NCBI GenBank assembly: GCA_964466055.1
Contig: CAYXLW010000002.1
Location: 62,001 to 126,000 of the forward strand
Length of the DNA stretch: 64,000 nucleotides
Reading direction: 5' to 3'
DNA from: CAYXLW01 sp964466055
Lineage (GTDB): Bacteria; Patescibacteriota; Gracilibacteria; GCA-2401425
Shown: piece by piece, positions 7,655 through 14,530 of the stretch
Layout: the number at the start of each line of letters is the position of its first letter
How positions within the stretch are numbered: the stretch's first letter is position 1
Translations under genes and position numbers: made by a program
Notes under the pieces: model-generated
The model's input: the letters and a program-made list of their open reading frames with translations, nothing else
Told to the model about the DNA's origin: nothing
Database searches by the model: none

Positions 7655-8212
7655 TTATTTAGATATTGAATTGTAAAATGAGAAAAACTTTTCTTGTAAC
7701 TCTTCAAGTGTTCCTTCATTTTCTATTATTATATCAACTTTTTTCATACATTTCCCTACTTGTTGACCATCTTCTGGTTCATCTTTCCCCCATTCACGTT
7801 CAATTTTTCTTAAAATTTCTTCTTTGTTTTTAGCGTCACTTTCGCGTGCTCTGCTTAAAATACGATTAACTAAAAGTTCTTTATTTGTAGATACTCCTAC
7901 TATATAAACATTTTTTTCTTTTTTTAGCTCATCAATTTCTGCAGGATTTCTTATCCCATCAATTATCCATTTATCATGATCTGAGTTTTTTATTTTTTCT
8001 AAAGATTTTTTTGCAAGAACTCCTGCTCCATCTATTTTTCTCATAGAATTACCGACTTCCATTAGTTTTTCACGTTCTTCAGGAATGTTTCGTTTTCTGG
8101 CTTCTTCTCGAACCATCATAGAAAGTGTAATGTACTTAAATCCTTTTTCTTCAAGAATTTTAACAACTTCACCTTTCCCACATCCCATAGATCCTGTTAG
8201 TCCTATAATCAT
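7655..8212 (-). CDS. P-loop (deoxy)nucleoside monophosphate kinase-like protein
   Basis: 185 residues from the ATG at 8212; the frame upstream of that is the tRNA-Arg gene, so earlier starts are excluded. 'IIGLTGSMGCGKGEVV' is a Walker A motif of the adenylate kinase/dephospho-CoA kinase group. 'KWIIDGIRNPAEIDELKK' resembles the DGIR motif of archaeal nucleotide kinase-like ATPases, and 'LVNRILSRARESDAK' looks like a lid. Its place beside dCMP deaminase favours a deoxynucleotide substrate, but dephospho-CoA kinase activity cannot be ruled out from sequence. Confidence 0.7.
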   Translation of the reverse strand: MIIGLTGSMGCGKGEVVKILEEKGFKYITLSMMVREEARKRNIPEEREKLMEVGNSMRKIDGAGVLAKKSLEKIKNSDHDKWIIDGIRNPAEIDELKKEKNVYIVGVSTNKELLVNRILSRARESDAKNKEEILRKIEREWGKDEPEDGQQVGKCMKKVDIIIENEGTLEELQEKFFSFYNSISK

Positions 8213-8242
8213 AATTTTAAAAATATTGATATAAATTAATTT

Positions 8243-8318
8243 TGGTACACCAGGAGGGATTCGAACCCACAACCAACGGCTTCGAAGACCGCGACTCTAG
8301 CCATTGAGCTACTGGTGC
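8243..8318 (-). tRNA. tRNA-Arg (anticodon TCG)
   Basis: Read on the - strand: acceptor GCACCAG pairs with CTGGTGT (one G-U), anticodon loop CTTCGAA gives TCG, T-loop GGTTCGAATCC is canonical, and CCA is encoded. Confidence 0.95.
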
Positions 8319-8442
8319 ATATCAAAAGCTGAAAAATCTTAGTTTGTTTTACTATGGAGGTCAAGATTTAATTTTAGCAAAATAAGCTTGAATTTTACTT
8401 AATAGTTATCTAAAATCTGCCAGCTTTTTAAGAGAGAAGCAT

Positions 8443-8676
8443 ATGTTCCTTAAAATATTTTGGGTAATTGTGGCAAGTGTTGTAGCATATCTTATGGTGA
8501 GGTTTCGCTTTAAGTTTACTGAAACATTTGGTCCAATTTCATTACTCGAAAAATATCTTGGATCGACGGAAACAGGTGTAGTTCTTTTCGCAATACTTAT
8601 ATTTCTTTGGTCTTTGATGAATTTGACAGGAACGTTTGAAGGATTTCTTTATAGTATTTTTGGGAGATTCTTCTAA
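8443..8676 (+). CDS. Small two-helix membrane protein
   Basis: 77 residues with hydrophobic helices at about 3-20 and 46-62, joined by a short polar loop with 'RFKFTETFGPISLLEKYLG'. No recognised domain. It sits directly ahead of tRNA-Ala with an 'agagagaag' stretch before the ATG that could act as a ribosome site. The coherent membrane topology supports a real gene of unknown function. Confidence 0.65.
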   Translation: MFLKIFWVIVASVVAYLMVRFRFKFTETFGPISLLEKYLGSTETGVVLFAILIFLWSLMNLTGTFEGFLYSIFGRFF

Positions 8677-8683
8677 TTATTGT

Positions 8684-8760
8684 GGGGTTGTAGCTCAGCT
8701 GGCTAGAGCACCTGCCTTGCACGCAGGGGGTCAGGAGTTCGAATCTCCTCAGCTCCACCA
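8684..8760 (+). tRNA. tRNA-Ala (anticodon TGC), integration site of the adjacent element
   Basis: Acceptor GGGGTTG pairs with CAGCTCC, anticodon loop CTTGCAC gives TGC, T-loop AGTTCGAATCT, encoded CCA at 8758-8760. The 3' end overlaps the last codons and stop of the integrase gene on the other strand, marking it as the attachment site. Confidence 0.96.
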
Positions 8761-10347
8761 TGTAGAAAACAACGCACCCTTAGGGGTGTTTTTTGTTATG
8801 TTAATACGGGGTTTAGTTAGTTCGCCCCCAGTGGAAATACCTTTAGTAGAATTCTTTAGATTTAAGAAAGGCTCAAACTCTTTTTTGGCTTTAAAATAAA
8901 CCTTTTTGTCCTCAATTCCCCAGTTCGCCCCCAAGTTAGAAAGTAGCTCTTTTTTACTAAATTTGTTTATTGATTTGTAGTTTGATTTAAGGTTTTTCAA
9001 AAAACTTATATTCTTTATTAAATTCTCCTTAAAGTTTTTCTGCTTTTCTTCCATTTCTTTAATCTTACTCTCAAGTAAAAGCTTTTCTGTCTTCTTTACT
9101 TTTAAAATCCTCTGTAATTCGTTTAATACGTCTGTATCTTCTATTTTTATAATCTTATTCATGATGCTATCAAGTTCTTTTTCTATGGTATTGTGGTGAG
9201 CATATAAAGATTCTATTGATGAAGCTTTACTTAACTTCTCTGATTTATTAGATTTAAGCTCATTCTCAAAATCAGTTTCTTTTATTAAGTCTATTCCAAA
9301 TTCATAAAATTCTTTAGGAAAATCAAACTTATTGATGATTGTATCAATCTGTTCTTCAATTCTTACTTCACTTAAAGGCTTTTCTGTACATTCCTTCCCT
9401 TTCTTTTGTCTTGAACATCTATAATAGTCATAAAATACCCTTTTTTTGCTCTCCTTAAGTGTTTTATGCTTTCTTGAGCCTCCTATCATCCCACCGCAGT
9501 TTTGACACGTAAATATGCCTTTATATGTGAAATAATTAGTATCTAATGTATAAGGCGACCTTTTATTGATTATTTCTTGAACTTTATCAAACTCTTCTTG
9601 TTTTATCATTGCTTCATGACTTCCTTGATATAACTCTCCTTTATACCAAAATTTACCGAAATAGAAGGGATTATGAAAGATTTTATGTATTGATGAGTAT
9701 GAAAACTTTTCTCCTTTTTTATTCCTCAAGCCGTATTCTTCTTCTGCAATCTTTTTAACCTCAGGAACTGAATAATTTCCTGTTAATAATAAATCCCACA
9801 TCTTTTTTACTATTGGAAATCGTACAGGGTCTTTAAATATCTTATTTGAGCCTACTATGTTTGATTTCTCATTTAAATATCCCGCAGGTGCTTTACATGG
9901 CTTCCATCCTTTCTCTACTTTACTTTGCATCCCTCTTTTTACATTCTTTCCTAAATCTAAAATAAACTGGTTAGCTATGCCAAATTCTACAGCTAACAGG
10001 AGAGTATTATCATTTGGATAATGTGTTTTTTCTGGCGTTACTATCTCATTTATAATGTTTGTTTGTAGATAGAATGATATTAATCCTCCATCTATGGGAT
10101 TCCTTGCTAGCCTGTCAGCTTTCCAACAGATTATGCCTTGTGCTTTACCTAATTCTAATAACTTTATCATCCTATTAAATCCAATTCTCCCAGGTTTTTT
10201 GGCTGATTTTTCATCTGTTATTATTTCCAATACTTCTAAATTTCTATCTACTGCTAATTTCTCCAAAATTCTCTTTTGGTCTTCAATAGACTGTAATTGC
10301 TTATTCTTATCTTCTGTGGATTTTCTGCAGTAGATTAAGTATTTCAT
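8749..10347 (-). CDS. Large serine recombinase (element integrase)
   Basis: 532 residues. The resolvase domain opens with 'YLIYCRKSTEDKNKQLQS', with the nucleophilic Ser in RKS, and continues to 'IICWKADRLARNPIDGG'. A recombinase domain follows ('KCKAPAGYL'-like region near residue 150, 'SSIHKIFHNPFYFGKFWYK'), then a zinc ribbon 'CQNCGGMIGG...YRCSRQ...C' at about 290-330 and a coiled coil near 380-450. This is the layout of large serine integrases. The last codons (TWWS) and the stop are formed by the tRNA-Ala 3' end, so integration itself sets the C-terminus. Confidence 0.93.
   Translation of the reverse strand: MKYLIYCRKSTEDKNKQLQSIEDQKRILEKLAVDRNLEVLEIITDEKSAKKPGRIGFNRMIKLLELGKAQGIICWKADRLARNPIDGGLISFYLQTNIINEIVTPEKTHYPNDNTLLLAVEFGIANQFILDLGKNVKRGMQSKVEKGWKPCKAPAGYLNEKSNIVGSNKIFKDPVRFPIVKKMWDLLLTGNYSVPEVKKIAEEEYGLRNKKGEKFSYSSIHKIFHNPFYFGKFWYKGELYQGSHEAMIKQEEFDKVQEIINKRSPYTLDTNYFTYKGIFTCQNCGGMIGGSRKHKTLKESKKRVFYDYYRCSRQKKGKECTEKPLSEVRIEEQIDTIINKFDFPKEFYEFGIDLIKETDFENELKSNKSEKLSKASSIESLYAHHNTIEKELDSIMNKIIKIEDTDVLNELQRILKVKKTEKLLLESKIKEMEEKQKNFKENLIKNISFLKNLKSNYKSINKFSKKELLSNLGANWGIEDKKVYFKAKKEFEPFLNLKNSTKGISTGGELTKPRINITKNTPKGALFSTWWS
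8774..8794 (+). terminator. Intrinsic terminator behind tRNA-Ala, supplied by the element
   Basis: CACCC-TTAG-GGGTG is followed by six T. It lies within the 3' coding end of the integrase on the other strand and is repeated in the integrase remnant near 17938-17960. Confidence 0.75.
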
Positions 10348-10482
10348 AGAGCTTGTATTAGAAATTTGTATTGAAAAAATTTTGAGTGAGGTTGAAACAA
10401 TAGCAAGATTGTTTTATAAATCAAATTTATTTTTCTAAATCAGTCTATAAACTCACAACCTCCCATTTCTCAAGTGTTTTTC

Positions 10483-11808
10483 TTAAAAAGGTAAATCTTC
10501 TTCTATTTCTTCTCTTTTTAAAAAATAAGGATTTTCTATGTTTTTGAGGATTTCTAAAACTTCTTCATTGGTTTTACATGGCATAGAAAAAGGGGAATTA
10601 TGCAACTGTTCAATGTAAAAGCCTTTGGGTATGTCATTTTTTCTAAAAGAGTTCTTAAAAACCGCTTTAGATGTTGATATTCCTAAATCTCGCATTAATT
10701 TCTTTTGAGTATTAGCAAATGTTTTATTTGTTAATCTTTCTAAAAATTTCTTGCCACATGAGCAAAATCCAACATATGCACTTATAGAATCATTAATCTT
10801 GCTTATCCTATTTTTAGAATCCTTAAAATGATTATTGAGTAACCTTGCTACGTTGATATATTCGCCTGTAAAGGTTTTTGTAGAATCTCCAAATAGATTT
10901 TTAGCTTCATCTGTAAAAAGACTCTCTAAAGTGAAATATTCACTGCTAAAGAACTGTTCTACTGTCATATTCTTTCTATCTGATTTTGACAGTATTGCCC
11001 CCTCAGGAAGAATTTTTTCACGATAGGTATTTTTTAGCCTATCTTTAAGTTCTAACTCAAATCTCACAAGTCCTTTTGTAAGTGATAATAAATCATCAAG
11101 AAATAATTTAATATCTTCTTCATCTTCAATCTTCATTTTTCTTCCATAATTATTTAATCCTAAGCCTTTCTTTAATTTTCTTAGCTTCTTTACACTTTCT
11201 TCATATTTATTATAAATTCTCCCTGATGCTGTAGAGCCTTTAAAATTAATACTTGTTTTAGGATAAATACAAACATCTTTAGCTCCCCAGTCTAAAGCTC
11301 CTAAATAATAAAAAACATCTTCAACGATTTCTTGATTCTCAAATAAAAATTGAAGGACTGCATCGGCTCTTGTAACTTCCCAAATATTAAAATCAGGAAA
11401 ATTTTTTAAATCAAATTGTTTACATAAATCTTCATAAAAACACTTTAAAATAGCTTTAGGATTATCATAGGGGATAAAATTAACTCCAAAGTAATAATTT
11501 GGGAGAGAAAACGAAACTCTTAAATGTTCAAAGCTTTCATTATAAAAGAGGATTATAGGCATATTGTATCTATTATACATAGTTACCATAAACCATTTAC
11601 TATCTCCAAAATCACGCATTAAATCATATAGAACTTCTTTTGTTTTAAAGTTTAAGTGTCCTTTAGGATTTACTCTGAAATTCCTTAAATTATTTATTTG
11701 TGTATTTCCTGATTTATCAGAGTTATATTTTAGTTTAGCAACTTCATCAGGAGGAATATTCTTGATAAGCAGTGTCATTGTGTCTAAAAAGTAGTAGATT
11801 TTTTTCAT
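10483..11808 (-). CDS. Replication initiation protein, phage gpII/X-like family
   Basis: 441 residues. Landmarks resemble the gene II/RstA-type phage and plasmid replication proteins: 'NIWEVTRADAVLQFLF' (like W-x-x-x-R-x-D), 'SGRIYNKYEES' (like Y-N-K-Y-x-E) and 'GLVRFELELKDRLKN'. Such proteins nick a double-strand origin and start rolling-circle replication. The hairpin at 11920-11948, just upstream, is a candidate target. Alternative: a relaxase-like or other plasmid protein. It is the second gene of the element, downstream of the small protein at 11955-12101. Confidence 0.5.
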   Translation of the reverse strand: MKKIYYFLDTMTLLIKNIPPDEVAKLKYNSDKSGNTQINNLRNFRVNPKGHLNFKTKEVLYDLMRDFGDSKWFMVTMYNRYNMPIILFYNESFEHLRVSFSLPNYYFGVNFIPYDNPKAILKCFYEDLCKQFDLKNFPDFNIWEVTRADAVLQFLFENQEIVEDVFYYLGALDWGAKDVCIYPKTSINFKGSTASGRIYNKYEESVKKLRKLKKGLGLNNYGRKMKIEDEEDIKLFLDDLLSLTKGLVRFELELKDRLKNTYREKILPEGAILSKSDRKNMTVEQFFSSEYFTLESLFTDEAKNLFGDSTKTFTGEYINVARLLNNHFKDSKNRISKINDSISAYVGFCSCGKKFLERLTNKTFANTQKKLMRDLGISTSKAVFKNSFRKNDIPKGFYIEQLHNSPFSMPCKTNEEVLEILKNIENPYFLKREEIEEDLPF

Positions 11809-11919
11809 TATAAAAATGATTAAGAATTAAATGTAAACTTTTTGGGCAAGAAGATTTTTAATGCTTTGACTAGTACTAAGCGGTAAAACCTCTTACTAAC
11901 ATACTTATTATTCTGGTCA

Positions 11920-11948
11920 GATACGGGGTGCTACTAGTACCCCGTATC
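11920..11948. other. Hairpin, candidate rolling-circle origin
   Basis: Perfect 10-bp stem GATACGGGGT/ACCCCGTATC with loop GCTACTAGT, 110 bp upstream of the Rep-like gene. ACTAGTAC occurs at this hairpin and again about 60 bp away near 11870. The GC-rich stem contrasts with its AT-rich surroundings. A terminator is less likely: no T run follows on the + strand and none on the - strand. Confidence 0.4.
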
Positions 11949-11954
11949 TTCCGA

Positions 11955-12101
11955 CTAAGAAGAATTAAGTTTATGTTTGAGCATGAACAAGAAAACTTCT
12001 AAGAAATTACGTGCCTCAGAATCAGACAAAGTGGTACCAGTCTTTGTCTTGTACAAATCTTTAAACTCTTGAAGCCGAACATTAGGAATTTTGCTGTTCA
12101 T
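11955..12101 (-). CDS. Small protein, 48 aa, mobile-element type
   Basis: MNSKIPNVRLQEFKDLYK opens a short helical protein continuing 'TGTTLSDSEARNFLEVFL'. The pattern L-x-E-F-K-x-x-Y-K then G-x-x-L-S-D-x-E-A is, from memory, a recurring type of small protein in bacterial mobile elements, with no known function. The ATG at 12101 and the TAG beside the hairpin give a clean frame. It lies directly upstream of the Rep-like gene and might regulate it. Confidence 0.6.
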   Translation of the reverse strand: MNSKIPNVRLQEFKDLYKTKTGTTLSDSEARNFLEVFLFMLKHKLNSS

Positions 12102-12118
12102 GAGAAACAACATAAACC

Positions 12119-12144
12119 AAAAAAATGGCTTAGTAAAGCCATTT
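12119..12144 (-). terminator. Intrinsic terminator of the 258-aa protein gene
   Basis: On the - strand AAATGGCTT and AAGCCATTT form a 9-bp stem with a 4-nt loop followed by seven T. Confidence 0.75.
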
Positions 12145-12147
12145 AAG

Positions 12148-12245
12148 TATGTAAAATATGTAAAACAGTACTACAAAAAACATAAAAAAATCCTCTAAAA
12201 TAAGGGGAGTTTTTCATATGTAAAAGTTTGTAAAAATATGTAAAA
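12148..12245. repeat. Iteron-like TATGTAAAA repeats
   Basis: TATGTAAAA occurs at 12148, 12157, 12217 and 12237, with TTTGTAAAA at 12227; spacings within each group are 9-10 bp, about one helical turn. This suggests binding of one protein along one DNA face, for example an iteron array or an operator. Chance in AT-rich DNA is possible. Confidence 0.4.
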
Positions 12246-12286
12246 GATATACCTAATATATAAGAGATTATCTTTTAAATAAGCTG

Positions 12287-13063
12287 TTATCCCTTTTTTA
12301 CATATTTTTTATTTATACAATGATAATTATCAGAGGAACAAAACACTTCATAAAAATCATTTTCTGACATTATTTTACTTAAAGCTTTTTTAAGATTCCC
12401 TCTAATTGTACTTGCTACTTGAGGGGCTTCTTCCCTTGATATTGATTCATCTTTTATCTTAGCTACTTTGTAAGCACTTACTTCTCCCCTTTGTAACAGC
12501 TGAATATATCTATAGCTTTGAGAGCCTTTTCTTAAAATTACTTCTTTTTCATTCCATTCTACTTTTCCGTTTTTCTTCATAAATTCCTTTTTTGATATGT
12601 TTAATTCTGATTTATTAGAGGCATTCTTATTTTGATTATTGTAAAAATGCTCATAAATAGATTTTAGAAAGCTTATATCAATGATTTTAATAACAAATGG
12701 AGGGATATTAGTAATATCTTCTTTTTCATTAGGATTAATACATCTTCCAATTACATGGTCTTCTACTTCTATAACTTTATAATCCTTTAATAAAAAGAAA
12801 GCTTTGTTTTGAGCCATTAAAAATAAGGCTCCGCCCTTTCTTTCTTGTAGCCCATATTTCCTCTTAAGAGAATCTGAGAAGAATGGGCTTAAATCATCTT
12901 CTATGACCATTAAAACATCATTTTCACTAGATTTAGGCTTCATATGTTCTCTATTAGTCCTTTCATAAATAATGCCTATTAACTTCTTAAATACTTGTTT
13001 GGCTCTTAACTCAAACGTTTCTAATTCTTTTATGAGTTTTTTTAAGTTTTTCACTTTTTTCAT
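12287..13063 (-). CDS. Unrecognised element protein, 258 aa
   Basis: Soluble and lysine-rich, with no signal peptide or membrane helix. The N-terminus is a basic coiled-coil-like helix ('KKVKNLKKLIKELETFELR'); the middle has 'KGGALFLMAQNKAFFLLKD'; the C-terminal half ('RYIQLLQRGEVSAYKVAKI' to 'IRGNLKKALSKIM') could be a winged-helix or other DNA-binding fold. Direct repeats and a terminator lie downstream and a structured region upstream. A replication or control role in the element is a guess. Confidence 0.5.
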   Translation of the reverse strand: MKKVKNLKKLIKELETFELRAKQVFKKLIGIIYERTNREHMKPKSSENDVLMVIEDDLSPFFSDSLKRKYGLQERKGGALFLMAQNKAFFLLKDYKVIEVEDHVIGRCINPNEKEDITNIPPFVIKIIDISFLKSIYEHFYNNQNKNASNKSELNISKKEFMKKNGKVEWNEKEVILRKGSQSYRYIQLLQRGEVSAYKVAKIKDESISREEAPQVASTIRGNLKKALSKIMSENDFYEVFCSSDNYHCINKKYVKKG

Positions 13064-13155
13064 TAAATTAATGTATAAAAATCCAAGGAAAAATGTAATT
13101 TAATACATATTAAAAAGCAATTTTTATATTTATGGATAAAAATTTATGAGAAAGT

Positions 13156-13245
13156 GTCCTTCAAAGAAAAAATAAAGTGGCTATGGTATAGGAGTGAGTG
13201 CTGAGCTTCCCTGTTGCTCACGTGAGTGTTTTTCTTTGAAGGGAC
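13156..13245. other. Long inverted repeat A in the element's 338-bp gene-free region
   Basis: Arms GTCCTTCAAAGAAAAA (13156) and TTTTTCTTTGAAGGGAC (to 13245) pair over about 16 bp with one bulge, enclosing a second inverted repeat (GTGAGTGCTGAGC / GCTCACGTGAG). The gap 13064-13401 has no gene and is dominated by this and the next hairpin. Confidence 0.6.
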
Positions 13246-13268
13246 AAAGATTATGTACCAAGTGCGTT

Positions 13269-13331
13269 AGCAGTAAAGAAAAGCAGTTTCATCACTAAAA
13301 GGAGGTGTGATGAAACTGTTTCTTGACTGCT
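13269..13331. other. Long hairpin B with a tiny translated frame
   Basis: AGCAGTAAAGAAA...CAGTTTCATCAC (13269-13295) pairs with GTGATGAAACTG...TTTCTTGACTGCT (13307-13331), nearly 25 bp with small bulges, around a loop holding AAGGAGG. On the + strand that strong ribosome site precedes ATG AAA CTG TTT CTT GAC TGC TAG (MKLFLDC). It could be an RNA control element or a replication or transfer origin. Confidence 0.5.
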
Positions 13332-13401
13332 AGAGACGAGCGAACGAAGAGAGATGAAAAGTGCGAAAAAGCTGAAAGATAAGAAAAAAGGTAAAATTTT
13401 G

Positions 13402-13893
13402 TTATTTGCTCTTTTCTAGGTGTCTAAATAAATCTTCTCTAATTTCTTGTTTATTGCTTAATTGACTCACACTAAATCTTAAAAGCTTTAACCCTGCCTC
13501 ATCAAAAACTTGATTTACAAAATCATCACGTTCTTTACGAAAATGGTGAGAAGAATCATCAAGCTCAATGGCAAGTATAGGATTATAGTAATCTTTAGTA
13601 CAAATTAAGAAATCTACATGCTTTTGTATTATCTTATTTTTAGCAATATAGTTTTCAGAAGAAAAATCAAAAATATCTGCTAAACGTACTTTTGCAAAGA
13701 TTTTATATTCACTTGATATACTTTCTTCTAGTAAAAGCATCATTTCTCTTTCAGGAATGCTAAATAAGCATTTTTTTAGCATATAAAGGGACTTAGTCTC
13801 TGTATCTTCCTTATTGTGCTTAAAATATTGAGCTATTCCTAGAATAGCGACTATTCCTAGAACAAAAAAAGATATTATTTCAATATTATTCAT
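13402..13893 (-). CDS. DUF2726 family protein with N-terminal membrane helix
   Basis: 163 residues. One transmembrane helix (about 5-22) precedes a domain matching DUF2726: 'LKKCLFSIPEREMMLLLEE' at the start, 'VRLADIF', 'IIQKHVDFLI' and 'PILAIELDDSSHH', then 'VFDEAGLKLLRF'. The D-F-L...E-L-D-D arrangement fits the PD-(D/E)XK nuclease-like fold proposed for this family. Its start overlaps the end of the preceding 51-aa gene, so the two are translationally coupled. Confidence 0.8.
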   Translation of the reverse strand: MNNIEIISFFVLGIVAILGIAQYFKHNKEDTETKSLYMLKKCLFSIPEREMMLLLEESISSEYKIFAKVRLADIFDFSSENYIAKNKIIQKHVDFLICTKDYYNPILAIELDDSSHHFRKERDDFVNQVFDEAGLKLLRFSVSQLSNKQEIREDLFRHLEKSK

Positions 13894-14041
13894 TATTTTT
13901 TATTTCATTATCTTCTAAATATTTCTTTATCTTAATAGCTTGCTTGTTTATCTCTTTAACATAGTTCGATAATTCACTAGTAACTAACAATATTATATTA
14001 AGAGAGGTTCTAACCGGCTCAAGAGGGTCTTTTTTGTTCAT
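13886..14041 (-). CDS. Small protein, 51 aa
   Basis: Begins MNKKDPLEPVRTSLNIILL and continues as one long helix 'VKEINKQAIKIKKYLEDNE'. Its TAA overlaps the ATG of the DUF2726 gene by a few bases, which supports it as real. No known domain; a mildly hydrophobic helix near residues 14-22 could associate with the membrane. Confidence 0.55.
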   Translation of the reverse strand: MNKKDPLEPVRTSLNIILLVTSELSNYVKEINKQAIKIKKYLEDNEIKNNE

Positions 14042-14195
14042 AAGAAAAATACTTACTTCAAAATATGTTTATTACTTTTTATCAAAATTAATTGATATAA
14101 TCAATACTATTTTTAATAAAACATAAATAATATTAGATATAATAATAAGAAGTATGTGTATTACACTTATAAAAATATTCATTAGGCTTAATAAT

Positions 14196-14402
14196 ATGCT
14201 AACAATTCTCAGTGTTTCTGAAATTCGTTTTAAGAGAAAAGGACTTGGGATATCACAACAAAAAATGGCTGACCTTCTTAAGCTTAGTTATCAAACTTAT
14301 CAAAAATATGAAAAAAGAGGAGATATGCTTGTGTCTCAAGCTATAAAATGTACTGAATATTTGCAGAAAGTGGAAAAAGATAAGCGAGAAGAAGCTAAAT
14401 AA
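14196..14402 (+). CDS. Xre-type helix-turn-helix regulator
   Basis: 68 residues from the ATG at 14196 (an upstream ATG at 14154 would add 14). 'LGISQQKMADLLKLSYQTY' is the helix-turn-helix: Q-x-x-x-A-x-x-L-x-x-S-x-x-T-x-x-x-Y. The C-terminal tail is basic. It is the only + strand gene of the element, divergent from the 51-aa/DUF2726 pair (155 bp from its ATG to theirs) and convergent with the restriction-modification gene, so it may control one or both. Confidence 0.8.
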   Translation: MLTILSVSEIRFKRKGLGISQQKMADLLKLSYQTYQKYEKRGDMLVSQAIKCTEYLQKVEKDKREEAK

Positions 14403-14475
14403 TTCTAATAGAGTTTATTCATTTAATACTATTCCGTTTTTGGCGGGTTTTCTATTATTGTATTTGATTTTTTTG

Positions 14476-14521
14476 TTTTGAAAAATGAAAGGGGGCTGGG
14501 GGTGAATTCCATTTTTCAAAA
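14476..14521. repeat. Inverted repeat with G-rich loop between regulator and R-M gene
   Basis: Perfect 12-bp arms TTTTGAAAAATG and CATTTTTCAAAA enclose 22 nt containing two runs of five G. It lies between two convergent genes and may act as a bidirectional terminator. Confidence 0.5.
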
Positions 14522-14530
14522 TTCCTTATT

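Noticed and set aside
8636..8899. + strand frame covering tRNA-Ala
   Set aside because: It translates the tRNA and the integrase antisense; not a gene.
8755..8995. Long attL/attR direct repeat shared with 17927-18166
   Set aside because: The two copies differ at many positions over 240 bp and both encode integrase 3' ends, so they are paralogous remnants and not a duplicated att core.
12148..12245. CRISPR array
   Set aside because: The repeats are only 9 bp, adjacent or nearly so, without uniform spacers; no cas gene is in the window.
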